DNA of 64,000 bases from Nitrosospira sp. NpAV (GCF_000832065.1 NZ_JXQM01000019.1:1-64000), one strand, 5' to 3'. Numbered from the stretch's first letter, positions 26,309 to 35,377 are shown. A program made the numbers and translations. Notes: generated from the letters alone by a model not told the origin.

Positions 26309-28084
26309 TTACCACAACATCTGTCTCTGCCAACGCTTGAAATTTTCAAGAAATAACTGAAGAAATCGAGGACTGTTGCGGGCGTATCCCGCGCTAAGCA
26401 GAGCACGAATAGTTCCTGTCGACTCAAGCTCTTGAACAAGTATCGCAGCGGAAGTTGTGTTCCATCCGGCGCGGCCCATAGGCATCCACGCTAATCTATC
26501 TGAACTAGTCACTGCCTTCTCCATGGCAGCTTCATCGTTTTCTTCGAAGCTGACAAGAGAGCCCAGTATTTCGAATCTCTCGAACACAAGTTCGAAACCC
26601 GAGGCAACACCCAGGAAGCTTGTCCCCCACTCAGCCATGACATCAAGTAGATGGTCACTAAGCGGTGTCTTCCTGCGATCAAATCCTTCTAACTGTTTCC
26701 ATATATCGCTCTCCACTCCTTTCCAAGACTGCAAGAACAATGTCGTAACAACCTTCTCACATTCATAATATTTCCGCACCCAAGGTGCAGCGAAAAGCTC
26801 ATGAAGCATCTGCCACCGTTGAGCTCGTGTCAAACCGAGCCCATAGGCAGTAAAGACCAATACCGCGGGATATGATCGAATATTTAGCCATACAGTCAGA
26901 CCACCACCTATTTTCTCAGCGTGATTATAGAGTGTTCGAATAATATCAAGTATAAGTCGCAACTCTCTATCGCCCCCCCAACGACCAAGAACACCGGCCA
27001 TCCGGGCGAGCGCCTCAGTAATAGCCTCGTACTGCTGAACACGTAACCTAAACTCTGATTGACTCCACTGACCCTGTGCAGAAAAGTTAGGGGCATCAAG
27101 CTGGAGGAGGACGCGCTCAATTTCCTGCGTAAATAGGTCATCCAACTGTATCCGGTATTCCGGCTTAGCTTGATAGCGCTTGGTGCTATGGACAAGCAGT
27201 TCGATACTCAAGGGGTTCTGGTTCTGTCTTTCCGCAAGCGTTTCGACACGCTGCTTCAATGTTGTGAAGAACTCATTAGCGCTGGTAATAGTTACTACTT
27301 TCGCTTTACGATGAAATGTAAGTTCTTGTGCCCTTTCACTCAAGGCGCTACGAGTCATCCAAAATGTTGGATATCGTCGATTCGGCGCACGTAGAAAAGC
27401 ACTACGCAGTGCATCGTCCCATTCACCTGACCAGCCACAGATGATTAAGCCATGCTCATCAAAAATTCGGTCGAGCAGATGATTATAGCTATCGGGGTAT
27501 ACGCTTAGCTCGCTATTCGTATTCAGGATGCGGGAATCTTTATAGTCACCATGAAGCTTAAGCAGGTAACATTGGCTATGTGTTAATGGCTCAGCCCCGA
27601 GAAGAGCATCTAACGATGAAACAATCGTTGGTTCCACACCACGCTCGCGGAGAGCGTTCTCCATAAGCCGATCGAAATTTGTAGTAATGATGACTCGGAT
27701 ATAGCCGGAGCAAACCAAACTCGCAATAGCATGGTGAGCTGCAGTTGGAATTTTTCGTCCTTCCTCTCGATCCTTTGCATTGGGCTCAATGTAACTATGA
27801 AGGATCGAACGTCGCTCTTCCGGAGAGATAGCCATATCTTCAAGGAGAGCCGAATAATTGGCTTCCAGCATAGTTTTTTGTCGGTACCACAGCGCCCAAT
27901 CCGCCTGCTCCTCGATCCCCTGAGCCAGCCCCACACGCCGTATCAGATCTAACGTAATTTCCCAACCTGTTGGAATTTCGGCTGCTCGAGACAAACCGGA
28001 ACCAATCAATACTGCAAATACGCCTTTGTTTTCGTGAATAGAAAAAGCCAGTTGCGTCAGCGGATCATTTTTGAGAAGGGTCAT
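26309..28084 (-). CDS. SIR2-family defence-like NADase protein
   Basis: The 591-residue protein has an N-terminal SIR2-like Rossmann domain: LIGSGLSRAAEIPTGWE (nucleotide-binding loop, GSGLS at 28-32), IITTNFDRLMENAL (Asn136), YLLKLHGDYKD (His178) and IICGWSGEWDDALRSAF. Asn and His at these places match the catalytic pair of SIR2 NADases in phage-defence systems, which deplete NAD+ on infection. The C-terminal ~300 residues are helical and unfamiliar and could sense infection. No HerA, Argonaute or TIR partner is adjacent; the divergent neighbours are Pycsar genes. ATG 28084 is preferred over TTG 28090. Family call firm, defence role inferred. Confidence 0.82.
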   Translation of the reverse strand: MTLLKNDPLTQLAFSIHENKGVFAVLIGSGLSRAAEIPTGWEITLDLIRRVGLAQGIEEQADWALWYRQKTMLEANYSALLEDMAISPEERRSILHSYIEPNAKDREEGRKIPTAAHHAIASLVCSGYIRVIITTNFDRLMENALRERGVEPTIVSSLDALLGAEPLTHSQCYLLKLHGDYKDSRILNTNSELSVYPDSYNHLLDRIFDEHGLIICGWSGEWDDALRSAFLRAPNRRYPTFWMTRSALSERAQELTFHRKAKVVTITSANEFFTTLKQRVETLAERQNQNPLSIELLVHSTKRYQAKPEYRIQLDDLFTQEIERVLLQLDAPNFSAQGQWSQSEFRLRVQQYEAITEALARMAGVLGRWGGDRELRLILDIIRTLYNHAEKIGGGLTVWLNIRSYPAVLVFTAYGLGLTRAQRWQMLHELFAAPWVRKYYECEKVVTTLFLQSWKGVESDIWKQLEGFDRRKTPLSDHLLDVMAEWGTSFLGVASGFELVFERFEILGSLVSFEENDEAAMEKAVTSSDRLAWMPMGRAGWNTTSAAILVQELESTGTIRALLSAGYARNSPRFLQLFLENFKRWQRQMLW

Positions 28085-28445
28085 ATACAAGCTATAGGCA
28101 ATTATCGTAGCAGGATGAGAATACTACCAATTAATGCCGAGTTCGAGTGCTTTTGTAATGTAGGGAAGAGGATGATTTTTTTGGGGAGAGCGAACTTCAG
28201 TCGTGAGAAAAATAATCTTTTACAAAATACTGCGATTGATACTTTTAAGGTTCACAACCCTTCCTCAATATTTTTGGAGGACATCTCAATCGCAAATACC
28301 CACACTCATTCTCAGGTGTACATAAGTACAATAGACACGCTTCCGGCAAGCTGCAATGCTTTGGCATTATTTTAATAGGGGAATCCTTTGCTCTAGTTGA
28401 GCAACGAACCTCGACATTTATTCCCGGTGCTATAAGGAAATAAGT
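28085..28445. other. Divergent control region between SIR2 and Pycsar genes
   Basis: About 360 AT-rich bases that must hold promoters for both directions. No gene is supported. At its right edge AAGG (28434-28437) serves the TTG start of the Pycsar effector. Confidence 0.45.
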
Positions 28446-28940
28446 TTGAACGATAAAGAACGGCTCACTACGGCGCAATGGGTGCTAGAGAGAAATCTGG
28501 CATGGATAGCTGCAGCTGAAGTTAAATTAGGGATCATGATAACGCTGCAGCTCGCAATGATAGGAGGGTTAGCTACAGTATTCGGAGGCGCGGCTCACAA
28601 AACTACATGCTCCATAGTATTCACATGCATAAGTGGGACGCTTGGATTAATTGCTCTTTGTTGCGCCGTGATGGTGGCCATTCCGCGTTTAAATGGAACA
28701 CAGCGCTCTTTATTATTTTTTGGTGAAATCACTAAGCACTCATTAAATAGTTACACGGAAAGCTTTTGTGAAGCAACCGATGCACAATTATTAATAGACT
28801 GGATTACTCAGATTCATCGAAATGCGGAGATTGCACGTGATAAACATAAGTGGATCAGATATTCCATTATATTTTCGTTTTGTTCTTTTGTTCCTTGGGT
28901 TATTGCGCTTTTCTTACTGCAAGAAATAGGAGCAATATGA
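28446..28940 (+). CDS. pycTM: Pycsar effector, PycTM family
   Basis: In Pycsar phage defence a cyclase makes cUMP or cCMP on infection, and this membrane effector responds by damaging the inner membrane. The 164-residue protein has the family layout: N-terminal helix (LERNLAWIAAAEVKLGIM), two membrane helices at about 33-80, an exit segment IPRLNGTQRSLLFFGEI, then the conserved WITQIHRNAEIARDKHKWIR and a last hydrophobic helix to the C-terminus. The start is TTG 28446 with AAGG 8 nt upstream; there is no ATG in a suitable place. The stop overlaps the pycC start by 4 nt (ATGA). Effector before cyclase is the less usual order. Confidence 0.88.
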   Translation: MNDKERLTTAQWVLERNLAWIAAAEVKLGIMITLQLAMIGGLATVFGGAAHKTTCSIVFTCISGTLGLIALCCAVMVAIPRLNGTQRSLLFFGEITKHSLNSYTESFCEATDAQLLIDWITQIHRNAEIARDKHKWIRYSIIFSFCSFVPWVIALFLLQEIGAI

Positions 28941-29641
28941 GCTTAAGAGAGGAGCTGATCAGAAAGGTTGCTGAGTTTGCTACTCAAAATTGGGGGGAGA
29001 TTCCAAATGCGCACACTATTCCCACAGATAGCGACTTAACATTTGGAAATGATGGTAAACGAATGCAAGTCGCCATTCTTTATGCCGATCTTAGAAGATC
29101 AACAGAAATGGTCGATTCGTTGATTGACACGCAAGCAGCGGAGTATTACAAAGCGTTTCTTCATTGCTGTGCGAAGGTGATCAAAGCGAATAGCGGAGAA
29201 ATTCAAGCATACGACGGGGATCGTGTAATGGCAATTTATACTGGCAACTCTCAATGTCATCAGGCTGTGAGAACTGCGTTCCAGATAAATTATGTTGTTT
29301 CCCAGATTCTCAATGCAACGTTTTTACTTACAAGACATGAAGCACATAGAACATTACGACATACCATTGGCATCGACACAGGTCAAGTATTGGTGGCAAA
29401 AACTGGTGTACGTGTTGATAACGATCTTGTATGGGTTGGTGGCGCAGCTAATTATGCCGCAAAATTGAATAGCTTTGATGGTCTAGATGATAATTATCCT
29501 ACGCGTATTACGCAGCTGGTGTTTGAAAAACTGACACCACTATTTCTAAACTCCAATCAAAATAGCATTTGGTCGGGTCCCTATAACAACCTAACCAGGC
29601 ACTCGCATTATAGGAGTAACTATTGGTTAGAAATTATCTGA
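28937..29641 (+). CDS. pycC: Pycsar pyrimidine nucleotide cyclase PycC
   Basis: The 234-residue protein is a class III-type nucleotide cyclase of the PycC clade, which makes cUMP or cCMP in response to phage. Diagnostic stretches are VAILYADLRRSTEMVD (metal-binding Asp51), EIQAYDGDRVMAIYTG (second metal Asp at 93-95), IGIDTGQVLVAKTGVRVDND and LVWVGGAANYAAKLN. Unlike signalling adenylate cyclases it has no sensor or membrane domain. Which pyrimidine it uses cannot be read safely from the sequence. It is translated by coupling with pycTM (ATGA overlap). The start at 28937 excludes a longer in-frame extension into pycTM. Confidence 0.9.
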   Translation: MSLREELIRKVAEFATQNWGEIPNAHTIPTDSDLTFGNDGKRMQVAILYADLRRSTEMVDSLIDTQAAEYYKAFLHCCAKVIKANSGEIQAYDGDRVMAIYTGNSQCHQAVRTAFQINYVVSQILNATFLLTRHEAHRTLRHTIGIDTGQVLVAKTGVRVDNDLVWVGGAANYAAKLNSFDGLDDNYPTRITQLVFEKLTPLFLNSNQNSIWSGPYNNLTRHSHYRSNYWLEII

Positions 29642-29998
29642 CCTCCTATCAACCATCATAATACAGTTTTTGCTAGCCACCCCACCCACCGCCAGCATCA
29701 CCAGCGAAATCCCTACCACAATCGGCACCGTATAACGTGACTGCTCAATCGTATCCAGCCTCATATCGAAAGTATTATCTGCGCTCTTATTGAGCCCCTC
29801 CTTCCGCGCTATCGCTTCCTGCAAGGTCTTGTGCACCACCTCTGCCTGAGCATTCCGCGCATGAATCAGCGCCGTTTTCAATGATTCTTGCAATGCCTGA
29901 ATTGCACTTTGATTTTGTCTGCAACAAACCAACCGAGAAATTGGATGGGATAATTCGTCGCCCTGACGTCGGTCCCATGAAAAAAACGATTTGAGCAA
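29627..29998 (-). pseudogene. Fragment of a helical membrane-anchored protein
   Basis: A frame of 123 codons with only a TTG as possible start encodes a helical region (QALQESLKTALIHARNAQAE) and one membrane helix near the C-terminus (YTVPIVVGISLVMLAVGGVA). The first ~30 codons look random. The DNA is richer in GC than the island next to it. I read it as the 3' end of a larger chromosomal gene cut by the island. Its last 15 bases overlap the end of pycC in the opposite direction. Confidence 0.45.
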
Positions 29999-30042
29999 AG
30001 CTTGAACTTAATTCGGGGGTTATCAGAAGATCGCAATCCCTC

Positions 30043-30078
30043 TCCCCGCCAGGCATGCTGGCATAGTCTCGGCGGGGA
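30043..30078. terminator. GC-rich hairpin
   Basis: TCCCCGCC (30043-30050) pairs with GGCGGGGA (30071-30078) around 20 nt. It lies upstream of the gene fragment and may be a terminator or repeat; there is no T-tract. Confidence 0.35.
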
Positions 30079-30232
30079 TAAGAAAGGCAGGCTCACAGAA
30101 TTAACTTAGCAAGTGATTGCGTTACCTCCCATGAACGAAGCAACGCTTGTGCACGCGGCGAGTTGGCTACTGTGCTTCTTCGTGCCGAATCCCGCCTTCA
30201 AACGTCGTGGGCAAATCCAATACTTAACAAGA

Positions 30233-30658
30233 TTAGAAATGCTCGCAATACCCAAAATAAACAAAGTCATTTTTCAGAAAAATAAATGACTTCTTTGGAG
30301 ACTGCTCAAACTCATTTATTGTCAGTGCATAGATGCTCGATCCAAGCCCGGCTCCTTCATCACGACGCATCGTAGATATCACCTTGAAGGAATTTTCGGT
30401 TGATCCATGGTCTATGACAATCGGTTTTGTTGCATATGAATTCTTGAGAACACCGGCCATCAAGCCTGTTCTTCGCTCGACGGTGAATTGTTTTCCGAGG
30501 TGCTCCTCTTCCTGGTATTTTCGCGAAGAAGACGGTTCGGTCGATGCGGTGTCGATACGCTCCACTTTGCATTGGTAATCCGGCATAGCCTGTGCATTTG
30601 CACTGTTAAAATAAAATAGTGCGCACAATAACTGTATGTAGGCGACTTGGAGTCTCAT
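30233..30658 (-). CDS. Exported protein of unknown function
   Basis: The 141-residue product has a signal peptide ending SANAQA and a mature part of about 118 residues with two Cys (near the N- and C-termini) that may form a disulphide. Predicted strands dominate (KPIVIDHGS, FKVISTMRR, SIYALTINEFE, SFIFLKNDFVYFGYC), so a small beta-barrel or sandwich is likely. No family is recognised. It starts with ATG at 30658. Codon use is intermediate between the AT-rich island and the genome. Confidence 0.6.
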   Translation of the reverse strand: MRLQVAYIQLLCALFYFNSANAQAMPDYQCKVERIDTASTEPSSSRKYQEEEHLGKQFTVERRTGLMAGVLKNSYATKPIVIDHGSTENSFKVISTMRRDEGAGLGSSIYALTINEFEQSPKKSFIFLKNDFVYFGYCEHF

Positions 30659-31104
30659 GTCTTCCTTCGGAAATTAGTATGGGTGAATTCCAGAGTGACG
30701 CCTGCTTGGAGAGGCGTCTGCCGCAATAGCCTAGTCATCATTTCCCCCGTTTCTTTGGCAAAATTAGCATGATTGGTCAATTTGTACTATCCCTGGCGAC
30801 CCTTGCATTGCTGGCATTTATGAAAAGCCGAAAAATCCTTTACTTTAGAAGAAACTATATATCGGGATTATGTTTTTGCAAAGATATATGGAAGTTCAGG
30901 ACCGGCTATCGAGCTATATTGCCCAGGACCCTTGACTGTCGGTGTTGATCAGGAAGCGTTTACATGGAAAATATAATATGGAAGAGCATGGGCAGCGTGT
31001 AAACCAGGGATTTTTCACTTCATCTATCAAAATCTCAGAAAAATGGATCTCAAAACACATTGGCTCGATATACCTATTGCCCAAACTGTGATCCTATCAA
31101 AAAA
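30659..31104. other. AT-rich intergenic region
   Basis: About 450 bp between divergent small genes. No supported frame or RNA is visible; the right edge may contain an upstream extension of the next gene (frame open to 31060). Confidence 0.35.
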
Positions 31105-31350
31105 ATGCAACATACTGTTCAATCAAGCAAATCTCGCGTGCGATCATTTTTATTGCCTGTTATAGCGCTAATCATTTTGACCGTATCAAGCTGCTCAATG
31201 CATCAACTTTACACGGTAGGCCAAGCTTGGCAGCGAAACGACTGCAACAAGCTTATAGATATGTACGAACGCCAGAGATGCGCAGACCGGGCAGATACCT
31301 CGTATGAGACATACCAGCGCCAGGCCGGAGAGATTGGAAATTCAAGGTAG
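31105..31350 (+). CDS. Small lipoprotein, 81 residues
   Basis: Start 31105 gives a short basic region, a hydrophobic stretch (FLLPVIALIILTV) and a lipobox-like VSSC, so the mature protein is a ~55-residue lipoprotein. The mature part is charged and Tyr-rich and has two further Cys (NDCNKLIDMYERQRCADRA), spaced as in small disulphide hairpins. A longer frame from 31060 would put a CPNC motif in front of the signal and is less likely. Function unknown. Confidence 0.55.
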   Translation: MQHTVQSSKSRVRSFLLPVIALIILTVSSCSMHQLYTVGQAWQRNDCNKLIDMYERQRCADRADTSYETYQRQAGEIGNSR

Positions 31351-31834
31351 AAATCAGTTCCAGAAAAGACGCGCTTCGGTGCTATTTTGATGCTGACGGT
31401 GACCTGCCCTTTCATTAGCTTCATGACATAAGGCACCCCCCCTCATTTATTGGCTGCCTTTGGAGGTGCTTTCCAGGCGATGATTGCCAGCTTCTGACAG
31501 GGTGTTATGCCGCTAATGGCAGTGTATGGCAATGAACATAGGGTATATGCACGGCGGCCGCATTCGATATCCATGCAAATTGCGTGCATCGCCTGCCATC
31601 GACCCCAGCGGATTACGTAGCCCGGCCTGCTTCTGCCTTGGGACCGAGGGACGTATGACCCTTCCAATCCAGAGCTACTATGCGCGCCAGCGCACGGACG
31701 ATCGCTTTTCCCATCGATAGCATAAATACATACGTCTCGCACATAGCGCGGGAAGCAACAAGCCGCACCCGGCAAAACGAGTCCTTCGAGATCCTGAAGC
31801 GCACTGGCTCCGAAACCAGAGAAGGGAGGTCGCC
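31351..31834. other. Intergenic region, no gene supported
   Basis: About 480 bp. Minus-strand frames at 31443-31775 and 31613-31804 are open but overlap each other and have no ribosome site. The last bases carry GGGAGG for the next gene. Confidence 0.35.
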
Positions 31835-32638
31835 ATGTTACATATCACCCTGCTTGCACTTGGCGTACTGGTTGCAGGAAATGCTTTCGCAGTTCATCAG
31901 GCAGTGAACAATGATATCGGCCGGGTTTGCCCCGACGGCGTCGCCGCAATCGCAACCTGCGAAAGAGACAATATGATCAAGCCGCGGACTGCGGCCGCAC
32001 ACCCTGTCCAGCTTGCTGCTGTGGATACACAGGATCAACCGCGCTGCGCCGCAGATGGCGTGTGCAACCTGGCGGTATGCAGCGCAAAACAAGACCCGGA
32101 CTGTCCCAAGGATCTTCCGCCCGGCGCGGGTGCCGATCCCGCCGCCTCCACCACCTCGATTTCCCTTGAAACGGTTGATTGCACCGACACGCAAGCGGTC
32201 GATATCAGTGCCGTGGCGTGGAATTTGGTGGACGACTGGGCCAACTTCGAGCGCACAGTTGAGTCGGCCACGGGTTTCAATCTCGGCAATTGCATCCGCA
32301 ATCGGTTCAGGGATAACGCCCGCGTGATCTGCGAGCAACAGGCCAACTGCAATAACAACGGTCGCTGCGTGCTGGGCCGGTCTTCGCCTCTTAACAAGAC
32401 CACCCGTATCTTTGGCACCTTTTTCAATAACATCGCCAACGCCTCGGCGCCCGACCGGCGCGCCTGCTACGCAGCCCTACTAACGCACGAATTCTCTCAC
32501 TCCTGCGATCGCGTTTTCGAGCAACCGCGCGCCGAAGCCCGCGAGGCGGCCGCATTTACCTATTGGCGGACACGCTTTCCCGGAACTTCAGGCTGGACCA
32601 GGACGGGTACCAGCGGAACAGGTTGCGGCCTGGATTAG
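31835..32638 (+). CDS. Secreted Cys-rich protein with HExxH motif
   Basis: The 267-residue product has a signal peptide (MLHITLLALGVLVAGNAFA) and at least ten Cys, suggesting a disulphide-rich extracellular or periplasmic protein. Residues 218-225 read HEFSHSCD, a zincin-like motif, and Glu234/Glu237 are possible third ligands (EQPRAEAREAAAF). Sequence around it (CYAALLTHEFSHSC) resembles a metallopeptidase core, but the catalytic domain is small. The N-terminal third (to about 110) is Pro/Ala-rich. GGGAGG precedes the ATG. I cannot name the family; a small peptidase or a structural domain are both possible. Confidence 0.7.
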   Translation: MLHITLLALGVLVAGNAFAVHQAVNNDIGRVCPDGVAAIATCERDNMIKPRTAAAHPVQLAAVDTQDQPRCAADGVCNLAVCSAKQDPDCPKDLPPGAGADPAASTTSISLETVDCTDTQAVDISAVAWNLVDDWANFERTVESATGFNLGNCIRNRFRDNARVICEQQANCNNNGRCVLGRSSPLNKTTRIFGTFFNNIANASAPDRRACYAALLTHEFSHSCDRVFEQPRAEAREAAAFTYWRTRFPGTSGWTRTGTSGTGCGLD

Positions 32639-32820
32639 TATTTGTTTTGGACGTGATTTTGCTGCTGAAATCGGGATGACGACGAGTGACGCCGGATGGA
32701 GTTTATGTGCGCTGGCGAGCGGAACATGAATACATGAAGGTGGAGAATGAATGGCGAGCAAGGCATATTGAATTACGTTTCATGTGATATCGATCAACAA
32801 TCCAATTCCAAGGAGGTGTT

Positions 32821-32895
32821 ATGAACAACATTATCTGGTGGGTGGGCTTTATTGTGATTATCCTCGCCGTTTTGAGTTTCCTCGGCTTGCGCTAG
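32821..32895 (+). CDS. 24-residue single-helix membrane protein
   Basis: A 24-codon gene with a near-perfect ribosome site (AAGGAGG, about 4 nt before ATG) encodes a single hydrophobic helix: MNNIIWWVGFIVIILAVLS then FLGLR. Tiny membrane proteins with this ending occur widely in proteobacteria and are usually missed. It stands alone between the HExxH protein and pssA. Function unknown; a stress or regulatory membrane peptide is possible. Confidence 0.65.
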   Translation: MNNIIWWVGFIVIILAVLSFLGLR

Positions 32896-33145
32896 GATCT
32901 ATCCTCTTTGAGATGGTCCAGGACGTTCAAGTGGCCCATCTCCTAAAGGCTTGCCCACAGAGGTCGGATACAAGAGCCTGTCCTGCGACAATTTTATTTT
33001 CCGCTCCGTTTATACCGCGCATTACCATGCGGCTCGGGCAGCTTCGATAAAGTCTTCTCAGAAAATCTGAAGCAAAAGTCTGAGGCTCAAAGCGCAGGCG
33101 CAATGACAACTTTGTTAATCGCCCCTGGTGGTATTTTAACGACAG

Positions 33146-33811
33146 ATGAAACCCTCCGCGAATGACAGGGAAAACCCCGTGCCCCCCTCCTCCAATCCTC
33201 CCAAGCATTTCTCGATGATACGCGAGTTCCAGCTGGCCGACTTCTTCACGCTGGGCAACGCGGGCTGCGGTGTGGCGGCCGTGTTCTTCGCCATGCTCTA
33301 TATCGATACCCAGTCCACGGCTCATTTCTACAGTTCAGCTGGAATGATGGCTGCGGCGTTTGTGTTTGACGTGCTCGATGGACGGATCGCGCGATGGCGG
33401 CATCAGCATTCGGCGCTGGGCCGCGAACTCGACTCTCTGGCGGACATCCTCTCGTTCGGCATCGCCCCCGCAGCGCTCGGATTCGCTGCCGGATTGCGCG
33501 GCGGGTGGGATTGGATCGCGCTGATTTACTTCGTATGTTGCGGCGTAAGCCGGTTGGCCCGATTCAATGTCACCGCTGAAAATCTCTCGGGGGCAACCGG
33601 CAAGGTTGCCTATTTCGAGGGTACGCCGATTCCTACGAGTATTATTCTCGCCGCCGCGCTGGCGCTCGCCGCCTGGATGGGGCGGCTCGGCGAGAATCTG
33701 TACGGGGGAGCGTGGACGATCGGACCATGGGAATTGCATCCCCTGGCTCTCCTGTTCGTATTGTCCGGAACCCTGATGATCAGTAAAACGCTGCGCATTC
33801 CCAAAATCTAA
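33146..33811 (+). CDS. pssA: CDP-diacylglycerol-serine O-phosphatidyltransferase
   Basis: This inner-membrane enzyme joins serine to CDP-diacylglycerol to make phosphatidylserine, the precursor of phosphatidylethanolamine. The 221-residue protein has the CDP-alcohol phosphatidyltransferase signature D(75)xxDG(79)xxAR(83), then G92, D96 and D100. About six membrane helices follow. Length and motif spacing fit the PssA branch (Gram-positive type) used by many betaproteobacteria. The first 20 residues are a polar, Pro-rich extension and the start could be the internal Met24. Confidence 0.88.
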   Translation: MKPSANDRENPVPPSSNPPKHFSMIREFQLADFFTLGNAGCGVAAVFFAMLYIDTQSTAHFYSSAGMMAAAFVFDVLDGRIARWRHQHSALGRELDSLADILSFGIAPAALGFAAGLRGGWDWIALIYFVCCGVSRLARFNVTAENLSGATGKVAYFEGTPIPTSIILAAALALAAWMGRLGENLYGGAWTIGPWELHPLALLFVLSGTLMISKTLRIPKI

Positions 33812-33961
33812 CCGGATTCGTCGGATTAGCAAGACATAATTCGACATATCCTAATCCATGCCAAGCTTCTCGCCGTGGCTGTACTAAAACAAATCGGCTT
33901 ACCGAAACCATACTTGTTTGACGACTCTTAGGCCTATGGGGCTGTCTCTGCTCTCGCCTCT

Positions 33962-33990
33962 CGTCGGATTACGCTTTGCCAATCCGGCCT
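33962..33990. repeat. Dispersed GTCGGATTA inverted repeat, copy 1
   Basis: TCGTCGGATTACGC-type DNA ends in AATCCGGCCTAC and is an imperfect inverted repeat. Related copies lie at 57665-57690 and, in the other orientation, at about 59343-59370. Confidence 0.6.
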
Positions 33991-34075
33991 ACTTCTCCCG
34001 TGTTTCGCGATAATATTGGAATGAACCGCATTTTCTTCATAGGAAGCTTTTCGTCAATACTCTTTCCACAGAACC

Positions 34076-35248
34076 ATGATGGACGCAATCAAGTGCAAAT
34101 GGCGGGTTCGTGTAACCGGATTGGATATCGCGCGAGCGCTAACGGCGCTTATATGCGGCTTTTTACTGGCAGGCTGCGCAATGAAAGGCGGCGGTCTTTG
34201 CAGAACCGAGCCGGTGATGGTGCTAAAAACCCAGGGAGGAGGGAGCGAAGACATCGTTGCGCTACCATTGGGTGATGCCGAGGGCACAATGCGCCTGTTT
34301 ATACGCGAGATTTGCAATGACAGCAACGGCTCCCTGTGCAAATCCGGCCAATGGCGCGTGGGCCGTGTCGACATTGCCACGGGGAATTTGCCGGCACCGA
34401 CCGCGCATGCATGGCGGCCCGAAGATGACGGTAAAGATTCGCCTTTCCTGCCTCTTGGAATGTCACTCGTGCTCGGCGCCGAACCTGGTTCAGCAACGCT
34501 CTTTGTAGTCGATATCGCCAATACCAGTGCCGTGCGAATCTGGCAGCTTCGCATCCTGGATGGAAACATAATCGGTGCCAGATCAATCAACTCCAGCGAT
34601 CCGGACGCCAGGGCCAAGCTTAAAGGAGCCAACGATTTGCAAGCGATACGCGAAGAAGATCGTTTCCTGGTATATATCACCCGCTTCGACGAGTACAGCC
34701 TGTTGCCTTGGAGAACAAGTACTTGGCCGGCCCTCGTCAAAATGCGCGATGGAGCTCCCCTGGAAACTTTCGCGGAAGGTTTTAGAAGCGCCAATGGTAT
34801 TATCGATCCGTGTCCGAATTGTGATCTCGTCATCGCCAGCTACTGGGAGCGCAGACTTCGATTTATCTCCAAGGCTAAAGGGGAAATCAATGGCTTTGCC
34901 TCGGGGGAATTCCCCATACGACCGGATAACCTCACACTCGACGGCGAACGTATTCTGATTGCCGGCCAGCACGGGATATTTCCGACATTCCTGAATCTCT
35001 TCGTATCATCCTGGATACCCTCGCCGTCGGCTGTCTATGCTATCGACATCAAGTCACTCCATTCCGGCGCAATACCCCAGTTGCTGTGGGAAGGCGGGTG
35101 GAGGTTTGGGCGTTCGGTTGCGGTTGCGGTTCCCATTACGGGTTCCCGATTAGCAATCGGTCAGATCAGTACGCCAGGCATTCTCATAGTCGACTGCCCT
35201 GCGCATACCAAGCCCGTGAATGACATTCAATCAGCGCTTCCATTATAA
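34076..35248 (+). CDS. Lipoprotein with SMP-30/arylesterase-like beta-propeller
   Basis: The 390-residue protein has a signal region and lipobox (FLLAGC, about residue 35), so it is lipid-anchored. The mature part looks like a six-bladed beta-propeller of the arylesterase/SMP-30/strictosidine synthase type: LKGANDLQAIREEDRFLVY, SANGIIDPCPNCDLVIASYW, FPIRPDNLTLDGERILIAG, PSAVYAIDI. The Asn-Asp and Asn residues at blade tops fit the Ca2+ site of such folds. It may hydrolyse lactones or esters; the substrate is unknown. Two tandem ATGs mark the start. Confidence 0.7.
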   Translation: MMDAIKCKWRVRVTGLDIARALTALICGFLLAGCAMKGGGLCRTEPVMVLKTQGGGSEDIVALPLGDAEGTMRLFIREICNDSNGSLCKSGQWRVGRVDIATGNLPAPTAHAWRPEDDGKDSPFLPLGMSLVLGAEPGSATLFVVDIANTSAVRIWQLRILDGNIIGARSINSSDPDARAKLKGANDLQAIREEDRFLVYITRFDEYSLLPWRTSTWPALVKMRDGAPLETFAEGFRSANGIIDPCPNCDLVIASYWERRLRFISKAKGEINGFASGEFPIRPDNLTLDGERILIAGQHGIFPTFLNLFVSSWIPSPSAVYAIDIKSLHSGAIPQLLWEGGWRFGRSVAVAVPITGSRLAIGQISTPGILIVDCPAHTKPVNDIQSALPL

Positions 35249-35377
35249 GCCGGGGTTTATACCGGAAGATTAAATCAAGCTTAGTTGCTCTATTAAATAT
35301 CTCGGTTATGCAGTTATTTGGTCTATTATTAAGCGTGCGGCGATCAATGAGCTCGTGAGTAACTTTCCGGATTAATC

